Positions 17,196 to 26,739 of a DNA stretch of 57,677 bases are shown piece by piece (position 1 is the first letter of the stretch; every line of letters starts with the position of its first letter). Under the pieces are notes generated by a model, which worked only from the letters and a program-made list of their open reading frames with translations, searched no databases and was not told the origin of the DNA. Both the position numbers and the translations under genes were made by a program. Origin of the DNA: Holosporaceae bacterium (lineage in GTDB: Bacteria; Pseudomonadota; Alphaproteobacteria; UBA3830); contig JAISYI010000009.1 of the NCBI GenBank assembly GCA_031269995.1, positions 1-57,677 on the forward strand, in the 5' to 3' direction.

Positions 17196-19940
17196 CTATT
17201 CTTTCTCCACCTTGCCGCAACAGTGTTTATATTTAAGCCCGCTGCCGCAGGGGCACTTTGCAATCCGTGAAACTTCTTGCGATTTCTTCCTTGCTTTTTT
17301 TCTGTCTTCTTCTTGGGATGGCATCAAAGTCTGAGCCTCTGTAAAGTCAATATCTATCGGCTGTGGCTCTGCCTTTGGCCAAATAATCTCCCCTGGGGGA
17401 GGGTTCTCTTCCTGATTCTGTTGCGATTGCATCTGATCTAAATTGCCAAAAAAAGCTGACCTTCCCTGGTGCAGCGGCATAGCGAACATCGCCAGTGTCC
17501 GGACTGTTTCCTTCCTGATCGTCTTCGCCATCATTTCGAACAGCATAAACGCTTCTTGCTTATATTCATTGAGAGGATCTCGCTGGCCATAGGCACGAAG
17601 ATTTATTCCCTGGCGTAATCTATCGAGATTCAGCAGATGCTCCTTCCAATGCTGATCTATGAGCTGCAAGGGGACAGTGCGTTCCATGTACCGCATCATC
17701 TGCGGAGGACAAACCTTGTCCTTTGATGCCGATCTCTCCATGACTTTCTCGAATATCAAATCAACGGCATTATCTCGGGTCAGATTCTCTCCGGCCTGTA
17801 GTGAAATATCCTGTCCAAAGTAACGTACCAGCTCCGCGTTTAGCTGTGTGTAGTCCCAGAATTCCGACGGAGTGTTCTCTGGAATATTCCCAAAAACAAT
17901 ATCGTTAATAACCTCCCATCGCATATCGTCGATTTCTTCATGAAAATCACCTCCATCTGCCATCAGCTCGCTGCGTTGACTATATATGACTTTCCGCTGA
18001 TCGTTCATCACATCATCGAACTTCAGTAAATGTTTGCGGATATCGTAGTTCCGCGCCTCCACTCTCATTTGAGCCTTTTCCAACGCCTTATTAACCCACG
18101 GGTGAGTAATGGCCTCTCCGTCCTCTATTCCGAGTTTTAACAGCATCGAATCCAGTCGCTCTGCACCAAATATTCTCATTAAATCGTCTTCGAGGGATAA
18201 GAAAAATTTAGATGCACCAGGATCTCCTTGCCGTCCAGATCTTCCACGTAGTTGATTATCGATGCGTCGGCTTTCGTGGCGTTCTGTTCCAACGATGTAT
18301 AATCCTCCGGCTTTCTTGACCACTTCAAAATCTTCAGAGATCTCTCGTTCCGCCTTTTCCTGAATTTGCCGACGTAGCTCCATATCCTCGACGCCGAGTA
18401 ATTCCCGAGCTAGTCTCGCCTCCAGATTGCCGCCGAGTTTTATATCCGTGCCACGCCCTGCCATGTTGGTGGCGATTGTGACTGCTCCTGACTTACCAGC
18501 ATCGGCGATAATCTGTGCTTCGATATCATGGTAACGCGCGTTCAGAACACTATGCTTAATCCCTGCTTTCTTGAGTAGTTCAGAGAGTATCTCCGATTTT
18601 TCTATGCTGACGGTACCAACTAACACCGGTTGTCTTCGGGTGTTACACTCTTTGATAAGCTTGATGATCGCTTCGTACTTTTCTCGTGTCGTACGATAGA
18701 CCTCGTCATCCAAATCCTGCCTCGTGACTTGGACATTTGTTGGAATCACGAGAGTCTCGACTTTATATATCTCAGATAGCTCCTGTGCTTCAGTTTCTGC
18801 TGTGCCCGTCATACCTGACAGCTTTTTGTACATCCTAAAGAAGTTTTGGAAAGTAATAGAGGCCAAAGTCTGATTCTCCATCTCCACTTTGACATGTTCC
18901 TTTGCTTCCAATGCCTGATGAAGGCCGTCAGAATAGCGCCGCCCTTCCATCATTCTTCCTGTGAATTCATCGATAATTATGACCTTATCGTCCTTGACAA
19001 TGTAATCAACGTCTCGCTTAAATAGATGGCGGGCCTTGAGGGCATTATTCACATGGTGTACCACGGCGATGTTTGGCAGGTCGTATAGATTGCCAACTGG
19101 CAGCAATCCGGTGTCTCTTAGCAGGACTTCGGCGTGTTCATTTCCCTCTTCCGTGAGAGTAATCGAGCGCTGTTTTTCGTCGATTTCGTAATCTGTCTTT
19201 ACGAGGTTTGGGATTACGGCGTCAATCCTTGTGTATAGGTCTGCAGAATCCTCCGCCGCGCCGGAAATAATGAGTGGAGTACGAGCCTCGTCGATTAGAA
19301 TGCTGTCCACCTCATCCACGATCGCATAGTTGAATGGGCGCATCACCAGTTCCTGCGCGTAGAATTTCATATTGTCGCGTAGATAATCAAATCCAAGCTC
19401 ATTGTTGGTTGCGTAGGTAACGTCGCAGGCATACTGTTCTCTACGCTGAGAATCTGTGAGTCCGTGGACGATAACCCCAACATCGAGTCCCAAAAATCTA
19501 TAGATTTTCCCCATCCATTCGGCATCGCGTCTTGCCAGATAATCGTTGACTGTCACTACATGTACGCCCTTTCCTTCGAGAGCGTTGAGATATACTGCTA
19601 GCGACGCTACCAGAGTTTTTCCCTCTCCCGTCTTCATTTCTGCGATCATGCCGTGATGTAACGCGATAGCTCCAACCAGTTGGACGTCGAACGGACGCAG
19701 GCCTAGGGTCCTCTTGGAGGCCTCTCGAACGACAGCAAAGGTCTCGGGAAGAATGTCGTTGAGAGTCTCCCCATCGTTTAAACGCTTCTTGAATACATCG
19801 GTCTTTATGCGCAAATCTCTATCTGAAAGCGCGCAGACTGATGGCTCGAGGTCGTTTACCTGATGTGCTATCCGCATGTATTTCTTCACAATTCTATCAT
19901 TGTGCGAGCCAAAAATACTCTTTAAAAACTTTGAAATCAT
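17196..19940 (-). CDS. secA: preprotein translocase ATPase SecA
   Basis: Motor that pushes preproteins through SecYEG. Present are the Walker [12 protein letters not shown], the [15 protein letters not shown] helicase motif, [14 protein letters not shown], and the C-terminal SEC-C zinc motif [15 protein letters not shown] choose ATG 19940 (MISKFLKS, 914 residues) because AAGGA sits five bases upstream; a TTG at 19961 would add 7 residues. It heads a secA-metG-Hcp-like operon. Confidence 0.97.
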   Translation of the reverse strand: MISKFLKSIFGSHNDRIVKKYMRIAHQVNDLEPSVCALSDRDLRIKTDVFKKRLNDGETLNDILPETFAVVREASKRTLGLRPFDVQLVGAIALHHGMIAEMKTGEGKTLVASLAVYLNALEGKGVHVVTVNDYLARRDAEWMGKIYRFLGLDVGVIVHGLTDSQRREQYACDVTYATNNELGFDYLRDNMKFYAQELVMRPFNYAIVDEVDSILIDEARTPLIISGAAEDSADLYTRIDAVIPNLVKTDYEIDEKQRSITLTEEGNEHAEVLLRDTGLLPVGNLYDLPNIAVVHHVNNALKARHLFKRDVDYIVKDDKVIIIDEFTGRMMEGRRYSDGLHQALEAKEHVKVEMENQTLASITFQNFFRMYKKLSGMTGTAETEAQELSEIYKVETLVIPTNVQVTRQDLDDEVYRTTREKYEAIIKLIKECNTRRQPVLVGTVSIEKSEILSELLKKAGIKHSVLNARYHDIEAQIIADAGKSGAVTIATNMAGRGTDIKLGGNLEARLARELLGVEDMELRRQIQEKAEREISEDFEVVKKAGGLYIVGTERHESRRIDNQLRGRSGRQGDPGASKFFLSLEDDLMRIFGAERLDSMLLKLGIEDGEAITHPWVNKALEKAQMRVEARNYDIRKHLLKFDDVMNDQRKVIYSQRSELMADGGDFHEEIDDMRWEVINDIVFGNIPENTPSEFWDYTQLNAELVRYFGQDISLQAGENLTRDNAVDLIFEKVMERSASKDKVCPPQMMRYMERTVPLQLIDQHWKEHLLNLDRLRQGINLRAYGQRDPLNEYKQEAFMLFEMMAKTIRKETVRTLAMFAMPLHQGRSAFFGNLDQMQSQQNQEENPPPGEIIWPKAEPQPIDIDFTEAQTLMPSQEEDRKKARKKSQEVSRIAKCPCGSGLKYKHCCGKVEKE

Positions 19941-19977
19941 AACATCCTTACAAATGATCAACCAAATGTAGTCCTCG

Positions 19978-20006
19978 ATTATAAAGAAAAGGCTAATATA
20001 AAGATA
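19978..20006 (-). promoter_or_regulatory. likely secA promoter
   Basis: A perfect TATAAT -10 on the minus strand at 19983-19978, about 38 bp before the secA start. The -35 position (around 20001-20006) matches poorly. Confidence 0.4.
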
Positions 20007-20212
20007 TCGAAAAGTTTGCAGAAGCCTTTCTGGGATTCTGAAGAGTTTTTCGCGAGGTTATCCGTTTTTTTTCGTAGTAGAGCTAGGAAAATCATGATGT
20101 GATAAAAATGACACACTCGACGCAAAATAGGTGGACTAGCGCATGGCATTATAGATACGATAACTTTTCCTATGATAAGATTCGCTCAGTTGAGTTCTAC
20201 AAGGAGGGTGTT

Positions 20213-21274
20213 ATGAAAAAGCGAATATTACTTAGTGCTGCGTTGATGCTTGGCACGCCAGATATCCATGCAGTGGATACGTCCGAAGGCGTCCACGACG
20301 AAGAGACCGAACCGCAAGCGTCAGAAGCTGACGCAGCTCACGACTTTAACGGTGTGAGTCTTGCGTTAGGTGTGGATTTCAGCCGCTCGGGTGTTAACGG
20401 AAGACTTGGAGAAGCTCGGACTGAGAAGAACATTCCGATTGGTACCGGTATTGTTGTGAAAAACCTAGGCGCGGCTGGGATAGCCATGGGAGCCGCTGCG
20501 ATAAACGCCGAGACGCTTAGCGGGTTGAATGCTGACCTCGCTGGTCTCGGTATTAGGGCTACGCACTCAGACGGATCGCCCCTCGTGGTCGGAGACTTCC
20601 ACATTCCGAACGCCGCGCCGTTTGCCGCCATTGCGCAAGGCGGAGGTGGAGGCGTAGTTCTGGTGCATAACCCCAACGGCATAAAACTGATTAAAACCGA
20701 AAATGGTAAAAACTGGGACAAAAAGCAGACTAGAGTCGGAGGCGCGATCGGGCTAGGTGTTGGTCACGTCTATTGCGGAAAATTCTACTCCGGACTTGAC
20801 CTTGGTTTCAATTTTGGCCAAAAGGTTGAAGAGCAGGGAACACAGCGCTCGGGAACTCAACCTAACGCAGCGATTAGACTGGGATACGTCGGTCGGCCAG
20901 GCTGTCGTCCGACGCTGTTCTACGCTAGAGTCGGAGGTACCCATGTGTCTGTCGAAGACGTCGGTACCTCAAGAAAAGATAAATATTTGGCACTTTTGCT
21001 GGGAGCAGGGTTCGAGACCGCTTTCGGGAAAGGAATTTGTGGGAAAGTTGAAGTGAGTTGGACGCAGGGCAAAACTTTTAATCAAAATGTTAACGGAATC
21101 GATACGAGTATCCCAGTTGGGGCCATCGGGGCCGCCGGAGCAGGCCGCAACGGGGCATTCGGCATTCCCATCGATATGCGATGCGCAGTCGGTCGAGAAA
21201 CTAAAAGCAAAGACTCGTTTAATGTGGGGGTGTCTGTTGTGCTCAGGCCTGGCGCTGTCAAGCATTGGAACTAG
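20213..21274 (+). CDS. outer-membrane beta-barrel protein
   Basis: 353 residues with a clear signal peptide (MKKRILLSAALMLGTPDIHA). Amphipathic beta strands dominate the C-terminal half (GGAIGLGVGHVYCG, YSGLDLGFNFG, NAAIRLGYVG, LALLLGAGFETAFG, FNVGVSVVLRPG). This resembles the small surface-antigen barrels of Rickettsiales and Holosporales, but I cannot name the family. The long loop region (residues 40-165) is Gly/Ala-rich. ATG 20213 is chosen over the longer frame from 20099 because of AAGGAGGG at 20201-20208 and the signal peptide. The ending is W-N rather than the usual terminal Phe. Confidence 0.75.
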   Translation: MKKRILLSAALMLGTPDIHAVDTSEGVHDEETEPQASEADAAHDFNGVSLALGVDFSRSGVNGRLGEARTEKNIPIGTGIVVKNLGAAGIAMGAAAINAETLSGLNADLAGLGIRATHSDGSPLVVGDFHIPNAAPFAAIAQGGGGGVVLVHNPNGIKLIKTENGKNWDKKQTRVGGAIGLGVGHVYCGKFYSGLDLGFNFGQKVEEQGTQRSGTQPNAAIRLGYVGRPGCRPTLFYARVGGTHVSVEDVGTSRKDKYLALLLGAGFETAFGKGICGKVEVSWTQGKTFNQNVNGIDTSIPVGAIGAAGAGRNGAFGIPIDMRCAVGRETKSKDSFNVGVSVVLRPGAVKHWN

Positions 21275-21315
21275 TCGCCTATCGCACATGCGGACGCAGA
21301 TGTCAGCTTTTGTCG

Positions 21316-21342
21316 CTCTCCCCTCTGAACAAGAGGGGAGAG
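21316..21342. terminator. strong hairpin between the barrel gene and gpsA
   Basis: CTCTCCCCTCT (21316-21326) pairs perfectly with AGAGGGGAGAG (21332-21342) around a 5-nt loop. It lies between convergent genes and could stop both transcripts. The T-run after it is weak (ATTTGTATT). Confidence 0.5.
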
Positions 21343-21425
21343 ATTTGTATTGGAGATCTGAAAGCAGAATAGGTATGACCGCCAGGGCTTGCCAGCGTAC
21401 GATAGTCTGATATTCGATCTTAACA

Positions 21426-22391
21426 CTAAGACGAAGCGAGTGTGCGGAGGAGCGTTATCGGAGGTGAGGACACGTGGATAATTCGGTAAATAGCGGAGAA
21501 CAGCTGAATCGGCATATTTGTTCTGCGAGAGAGTGCTGGGATAGATTTGGCGGAAAAAGATCCTTCCGCGAGTCGATCTGTCCGACCGTGCTCGGAAACT
21601 GCTCCCGCCAGGTTCTCTCCGAATAAAACGTTGCGAGACTGTCTGCTTGTGCACGTGAGAACAACGTCGCCGACTCCGCCGAGTTCGAGGATCGTTTCTC
21701 TATTGCCTCCCAGGGCCACGGAAAGCGCCGATATTTCTCTCAGTCCCTCTGTGATCAACTGCGCAACAGCGCTGTTCCCAAGTTTTAATCCATAGAAAAT
21801 ACCGCATCCAATGGCTAGAACGTTCTTTAGCGCTCCGGCTACCTGCAGGCCGATATGATCGTCGAGCATTTTGATTTTGAACATTTCTGAGGAGAGAGAA
21901 GAGGAGATTCGCAAAGCCAACTCACTGTTTTTACTTGCGATATTTACTCCTGCAGGAAGTCCTGGGGCTATTTCGCTTGCGAAGGACGGTCCAGAAAAGA
22001 TTGCATAGTCGTTTGTTAGAATTTCTTCCACTAACTCACTCAGTAGTCTGCCGTTTTCCCCATCGAATCCTTTGGAACATAGGACAATTGGGACAGAGAT
22101 CCTTGAGTTTATGATTTGCCTGCACACGGATGCAACGGAAGCAGCAGGAACAGCCAGAAAAATGACCTCGCAGTCTGACAATTGCTCAAAAGCGCCGGTA
22201 CACCTCACGTTTGAGTTTAATAACACGCCGGGGAGCGATTTTGGATTTATATGCAATTCATTTATGAGCTGCACGGTTTCATTGGCATCGCTTAGAAGCA
22301 AAACTTCGTGTGCTTTCCGGCTGAAGCATTGGGCGATGGCTGTTCCATAGTTTCCTGATCCGACAATTCCAACTTTTTCGAAAAGAACCAT
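21426..22391 (-). CDS. gpsA: glycerol-3-phosphate dehydrogenase [NAD(P)+]
   Basis: Cytosolic enzyme that reduces dihydroxyacetone phosphate to sn-glycerol 3-phosphate for phospholipid synthesis. It has the dinucleotide loop GIVGSGNYGTAIA, GPSFASEIA, the catalytic lysine region VAGALKNVLAIGCG, and GGVGDVVLTCTS. The 321 residues are normal. ATG 22391 has a G-rich upstream GGTGGGG. It stands alone, upstream of the LRR array. Confidence 0.95.
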   Translation of the reverse strand: MVLFEKVGIVGSGNYGTAIAQCFSRKAHEVLLLSDANETVQLINELHINPKSLPGVLLNSNVRCTGAFEQLSDCEVIFLAVPAASVASVCRQIINSRISVPIVLCSKGFDGENGRLLSELVEEILTNDYAIFSGPSFASEIAPGLPAGVNIASKNSELALRISSSLSSEMFKIKMLDDHIGLQVAGALKNVLAIGCGIFYGLKLGNSAVAQLITEGLREISALSVALGGNRETILELGGVGDVVLTCTSRQSRNVLFGENLAGAVSEHGRTDRLAEGSFSAKSIPALSRRTNMPIQLFSAIYRIIHVSSPPITLLRTLASS

Positions 22392-22731
22392 ACATCCCCA
22401 CCAACCATGCTACCCTCTTCAACAGTATACTCGCGCAGGTTATAAAAAACAGCAGGATCATGGTAAAATTTTATATAATTTCAACCGGACTGGACGAGGG
22501 CGCCTCCGTCTCCCGATGTGCTGTCGCTATTTGGATCCTGCGCGTGTGTTATTGCAGCGGTTAGTCCATTTGCTCCGCTCCGTCGACAGTGCGGGAGCGG
22601 CTCGGCGATTTGCCTGCCATGTCTAGTATCCGCGCCGGGTTTCCACCGGGCTTGTCACGCTGACAACGCTTGGTGTCGCACTCTCGCCCGTCGGTTTCGA
22701 TCCGACGCTCGTCCTCACTAGTGTTCCCGGG
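22392..22731. other. gap between gpsA and the LRR array
   Basis: 340 bp without a recognised gene. The part next to gpsA is AT-rich and should hold the gpsA promoter (a TATACT lies near 22430 on the minus strand). The part next to the LRR gene is GC-rich like the LRR genes. In frame after the TAA of that gene, about 56 sense codons follow without a stop, so the gene may have lost a C-terminal tail; GC-rich DNA often gives such open frames by chance. Confidence 0.4.
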
Positions 22732-23847
22732 TTATCGGGAGCGCATCTTCGCAGCGTCCCATATGGGGCCTTTCCCGTACGGATCCGGTTCGAACTCGAT
22801 GCAATCCAGTTTTCGGCAACGCGCGAACTGCCCGTTCCCCGTCTGCCTGGCGTAGTAGGGCACTTGGAAATACCGAAGACCCGTATTACTAAAGGCGTAG
22901 GAGTGGATCCACAGACTCCTACATGGAAACGGCCGAGTTTCGTCTCGGCGGTCGAATTTCACCTGATACAGAGCAGTGCAGTCCCTGAAACATCCCTCGC
23001 CCAGATCTGTCACCCTACCGGGAATGTTAACGAGCCGGAGCGCCGTGCATTTTTTGAACGCACCATCTTCCAGTTTTCGCAGTCGGCTATTGGCACCAAA
23101 CTTTAGTTCTTCTAAGTTAGGACAGTCTGCGAAGGCCTGCTCGCCTATATCCGCGACCGAATCCGGAAGCCTCAAGGTCTCCAGCCCGCTAAGCCGGAAA
23201 GCTTCTGGCCCTATTTCCGTCAAGGTCGATCCTTGTTCGGCCGAGAAGAACCGAAGGTTCCTGCACTCAGCCAAGCTGCGATATCCCAATTTTATGACCC
23301 CGGGTGGTAAATGCAATTCCGACAGCCCCGAGCCTCGAAAGCACGCCGCCGGCAATTCTTGGAGGGCAGAGCCGTTTTCAAAGTTCACGGTTCTCAGGCG
23401 GCTGTATTCTGCGAATCCGCCTTGCGCGAGGTGGGACACGCTAGCAGGAACGCCTAGGTGCTCCGGTCCGTTCTTTCCGCGGTCGTCTAGCCACAGACTC
23501 CGGAATCTGGCCTTATATTCGACCGCGACGCTCACAAGTGTTTCATGTTTGTGCGCAAACCGTACCGCGAAGTTCACCGCTGGCCCCAGGTCGTTAGGGA
23601 ACCACAAGCGGGCCACGCTGCACTCGTCCGCGCCTACCGGGAATAGGTTGTAGAAGCGGACTCCGGTCATCACTACTATGCGGCGCACGTAGAGTGGTAT
23701 GTTGCGCTCGCCCGGTTTGTCGGCAGTCATCCACTGGGTTCCGGGGAACGCCAGTTTCGGCATTCGCGACTCCAGCGTTAGCCGCATCGAACTAGCTGGC
23801 CAGCACAGCGAAATGGCCGCGGCCATCATAATAACGTTTTTTTTCAT
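22732..23847 (-). CDS. BspA-type leucine-rich-repeat secreted protein, copy 1
   Basis: 371-residue intact member of a four-gene family. The signal peptide is MKKNVIMMAAAISLCWPASS. Residues about 135-330 carry LRR_5 (Treponema/BspA-type) repeats with consensus L-x-x-I-G-x-x-[AC]-F-x-x-C-x-x-L-x-x-[VL]-x-[IL]-P, for example DIGEQAFADCPNLEELKFG. Such repeats usually bind host proteins or surfaces. The N-terminal mature part (25-120) is shared only loosely with the paralogues. ATG 23847 follows AGGTGAG. GC content is high (42 of 60 bases by hand in 23581-23640), unlike its neighbours. Confidence 0.85.
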   Translation of the reverse strand: MKKNVIMMAAAISLCWPASSMRLTLESRMPKLAFPGTQWMTADKPGERNIPLYVRRIVVMTGVRFYNLFPVGADECSVARLWFPNDLGPAVNFAVRFAHKHETLVSVAVEYKARFRSLWLDDRGKNGPEHLGVPASVSHLAQGGFAEYSRLRTVNFENGSALQELPAACFRGSGLSELHLPPGVIKLGYRSLAECRNLRFFSAEQGSTLTEIGPEAFRLSGLETLRLPDSVADIGEQAFADCPNLEELKFGANSRLRKLEDGAFKKCTALRLVNIPGRVTDLGEGCFRDCTALYQVKFDRRDETRPFPCRSLWIHSYAFSNTGLRYFQVPYYARQTGNGQFARCRKLDCIEFEPDPYGKGPIWDAAKMRSR

Positions 23848-23965
23848 TTTTTTGTCTCACCTGTTGTTGTAGTTGAGTGATAAATTTCCACCCATTGTCG
23901 AAATATCCTCTGTCGATATATTTAATGGTATATGAACGTATTGTCAATGTTTTTAAGGCGAGTCG
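23781..23965 (-). repeat. conserved LRR 5' module, copy 1
   Basis: Upstream region plus signal-peptide codons of LRR copy 1, the most diverged of four modules. On the minus strand it holds TTGACA, then TATATC 21 bp later (or TAAATA at 17 bp), the conserved GAGGATATTTC, an ATTTATC element, and the AGGTGAG ribosome-binding site. Confidence 0.75.
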
Positions 23966-23992
23966 AAGGAGAATTTCATCCCCTAGCCGGCC

Positions 23993-24060
23993 GAGCTCTT
24001 ATATCAGCGCCCGGTTGAAAAAGGTCCTCGGTTGGAACTTGTTTCCCGTACCTCCGCCGA
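23993..24060 (-). repeat. sequence resembling the 3' end of the class A PBP gene
   Basis: Positions about 23999-24040 align by eye with 28058-28100, which is the last codons and first downstream bases of the PBP gene: 31 of 42 positions match, with a shared core CAGCGCCC-n-GTT-n-AAAAA. It lies just upstream of the module of LRR copy 1, as the true PBP end lies upstream of copy 4, and so looks like a duplicated flank. Confidence 0.45.
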
Positions 24061-24064
24061 GCGC

Positions 24065-25213
24065 TTAGTTCCCGGCGCCAGACTGTTCGGGTCCCAACAC
24101 CCCGCGGAGCCTCCAGCGGTCCGAGCGTGCCAATGTGTCGTTCCATGGTTCTCGGCGGCCTTCGCGGTCGGTAGCGTATGTAACTACGGTCAGGCTGGCG
24201 CACCGCGCGATCTGCCCCTCCCCATTTTGAGCGGCGTGCGCGGGCAATTCCAACCAAGCAATTGCCGTACCGCTGAACGCTCCGTCCCCTATGAGCATTC
24301 TGCCGCTCTGGTCCACGGCCTGGTGGCCTGTCGCCCGGTCCGCGAAGGTTATCTCAGTCAGCGCAGCGCAGCGGCCGAAGCAGTCTTGCCCTATAAATGT
24401 TACGCCTGGGGGCACGTGAAATACGCGCAGCGAGCAGGCGTGGGCAAACGCTTGGGCGCCCAGTGTTGTCAACGCGCTAAGGGGTTCGAATTCCAGGTTC
24501 GTCAAGGTCTCGCAGCCGTGGAAGGCCATCGCTTCGACGGTCATGACCGCTGCCGGCAGCGTCAAGGAGACCACACCGCTAAACGCGAACGCGGAGTCTC
24601 CGATTGACCGTAAGCGAGAGCCCTGTTCGAATGCAAAGTCTGCTAGACTTTGGCACCTTCTGAAGCAGTTCGGTCTCAGCGCTGCGACCTCTCTGGGCAG
24701 CACAAACGACGTCAGGGGCGAGGACTGGAAACACCCTTCAGGTATGGAGGCGAGGCTGGAACCGACTTCGAATCGCACCGACCACAAGTTCCTCCGATTG
24801 CCGAATCCGCCCCCTCGTAGGCGTGCAACTGTCCCTGGGATCCACACATGCGATTCGCTGGCCTCGCTCCGCTCACCGAGATGCACGAATGTGGGGTCGA
24901 ATCCGGGTTCGAAAACTACGGTTTTGGGATGTTCTTTCGCATTCGTCCACGTCAACTGCGTGGTCATTTGGTTGTCGAGGGTAGCAGGAATCCACACACG
25001 GGTAGTTCGGTCGCATCCGACCGCCTTCGGTCTGGCGCTCTGCCTCGTGAGGCCCTTTACCACGACCACTCGGCGCACATAGTGTGTCTTGAACGGAGCA
25101 GACTTTTTCGCGTTCGCTCACGAGGACCCGTCAGGAGTCTCCGGTCGCTGCATCGACCGAGCTGGCCAGCACAGCGAAATAGCAACAGCTATCATAATAG
25201 CGTTTTGTTTCAT
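24065..25213 (-). pseudogene. LRR family copy 2, interrupted by an in-frame TGA
   Basis: The family signal peptide is present (MKQNAIMIAVAISLCWPARS, ATG 25213 after AGGTGAG), but codon 32 is TGA (25120-25118). The same frame then continues open through TYVRRVVVVKG-like sequence (paralogue: YVRRIVVMTG) and the LRR_5 repeats to 24065. The sense part restarts at GTG 25078 (337 residues) but that product would have no signal peptide. UGA is a normal stop in this genome, so the gene is probably inactive as a secreted protein. Full span is 383 codons, the same as copy 3. GC-rich (39 of 60 bases by hand in 24421-24480). Confidence 0.8.
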
Positions 25214-25339
25214 TTTTTGTCTCACCTTTCTGTTGCCTGAACGATAAATCTTCACCCTATGCCGAAGTATCCTCTCCCAATATATGCGATGGAATATTTA
25301 CCCATCGTCAATGCATTTATGCGTGCGTGTTTTCGAAAA
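25155..25339 (-). repeat. conserved LRR 5' module, copy 2
   Basis: Upstream region and signal-peptide codons of LRR copy 2. It keeps TTGACG, TATATT 21 bp later, GAGGATA, GGTGAAGATTTATCG and AGGTGAG. It abuts the stop of LRR copy 3 directly. Confidence 0.8.
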
Positions 25340-26488
25340 TCAGGCGTCTGGGTCGTTCATCAACACAGCTCGGAACTTCCCTATTTGGGCGCGGGAAACC
25401 TGGACCCGGTCCCTTGGAAACTGCCACCAGCCTATGCGTGTCTTGTCAAACGCCCCGTATCCCAGGAATAGTGGATTCGGGCCGCCGTCACCCGAATCGT
25501 CCGATTCGATGGTCACGCTCCTCAATTTCTCGCAGCCCGCGAAGCATGCATCTCCGATAGCGGTCAAACATCCGCGAAACCGCAATTTAGTTAAGCGTTT
25601 GCACCCCATTAGCGCTCCTTCTCCCAGCGTCTCTAAGCGGCTACTTTTCCCCAACTGAAACCGCTGCAGGCCAGAGCACCCCCAGAAAGCCCTGCGTTCT
25701 ATTGTCGTGACGCAGTCCGGAATTCTTATAACGTCGAACGGGCAGGCACGGAATGCCCCTTCACCGATTATTTTCAGTTTCGAGCCTGTTTCAAAATGGA
25801 TTTGATCCAGCCACCCACAGTGCTCGAAGCACCCAGGTCCAAGTTCCTCAACGGAGCCGGGCACAGCGAGGGATCGCAGGCCGCTTCTCGCGAAACATCT
25901 CTCGGCAAGCACCCTTACCGGCGGTTAGGGTCCGAACGTGACCCAGACCAACCTGCAGTTATTATCCTTCCGCCACAGGCTGTCGTGCCGAGTATAGTTC
26001 AGGTCGGCGACTAGGGCGACCCCAGGCTGCGCCGTCAGCCTCGTCCGGTTGTAGCTTTCGATCACTAAGCACCTTCGCAGGGTACGCTCGTCTCGCTGTC
26101 GTCCCGTTTCGAGTGGTAGCCGTGTCTCTTCGACACCGCCGAGGAATTCCATGCTCAGTTGGGTCGCCGCATCCTGTGTTTCAGGCACCCACACACGATT
26201 AATCTCCCGCCCTATGTTTCTCACGGGCGGTCCTACGACCAGCCTAATAACGAGTCCCTGATCGACATTCAATCTTCGGTAACAGAGTGTTCGCGGTCCC
26301 AAGCACCCCGGCGTCCTCTCGACAGTCCCAGGTTCGGTTATCTCCATCGTCCCGGCGCCGGCAACTGGCCGAACGGGGCCCGCGGCGTCATTTCCCCTGC
26401 CAAGCCCCCCTCCCTGTCGCAGCCGCATCGGGCTAGCCGGCCAGCACAGCGAAATAGCCGCTGCCATCAGAATAACGTTTTTTATCAT
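25340..26488 (-). pseudogene. LRR family copy 3, interrupted by an in-frame TAA
   Basis: ATG 26488 starts the family signal peptide (MIKNVILMAAAISLCWPASP). The frame runs 187 codons to a TAA at 25927-25925, then continues in the same frame, open, through the LRR_5 repeats (ELGPGCFEHCGWLDQIHFE, IGEGAFRACPFDVIRIP) to 25340. The point of interruption matches the first repeats in copy 4 (ALGRGCFSRTGLQTVDVP against VLAERCFARSGLRSLAVP). One nonsense change therefore splits an otherwise complete 383-codon gene. The truncated product would be secreted without any repeats. Confidence 0.85.
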
Positions 26489-26621
26489 CTTGTTTCCTCA
26501 CCTTTCTGTTGCCTGAGCGATAAATCTTCACCCAATGTTGAAATATCCTCTGTCAGTATATTTAATGGAATATTTACCCGTCGTCAATGTGTTTCTGCAT
26601 GTTTTCAGAGATGAGACGGCG
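26420..26621 (-). repeat. conserved LRR 5' module, copy 3
   Basis: A 202-bp block that aligns without gaps to the module of copy 4, with about 7 differences by eye (near 97% identity). It covers the presumed promoter (TTGACG, TATACT), leader, AGGTGAGG ribosome-binding site and 22-23 signal-peptide codons. Identity stops abruptly at the end of the signal peptide. Confidence 0.9.
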
Positions 26622-26694
26622 TAGGGGGGGGGCAATTGTGTGTGCACGTGGCGGGAGTGGTCACTCTGTGTTACCTCCGCTTTTTTTCTCGCTG

Positions 26695-26715
26695 CGCCCG
26701 AGTCGGACTCGGGCG
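26695..26715. terminator. GC-rich hairpin between LRR copies 4 and 3
   Basis: CGCCCGAGT (26695-26703) pairs perfectly with ACTCGGGCG (26707-26715) around a 3-nt loop, 25 bp after the stop of LRR copy 4. No T-run follows on the minus strand, so termination is only a possibility. Confidence 0.4.
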
Positions 26716-26739
26716 AATTTTCGGACGCTCGGTAGTACC

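Noticed and set aside
22531-22731. C-terminal tail of LRR copy 1 lost by a nonsense change
   Set aside because: The frame stays open for about 56 codons after the TAA but shows no LRR pattern, so chance is as likely.
25118-25120. TGA in LRR copy 2 read as tryptophan (recoded UGA)
   Set aside because: UGA ends many intact genes here and is the regulatory stop in prfB, and the window encodes RF2 and tRNA-Trp with a CCA anticodon. Recoding is not supported.
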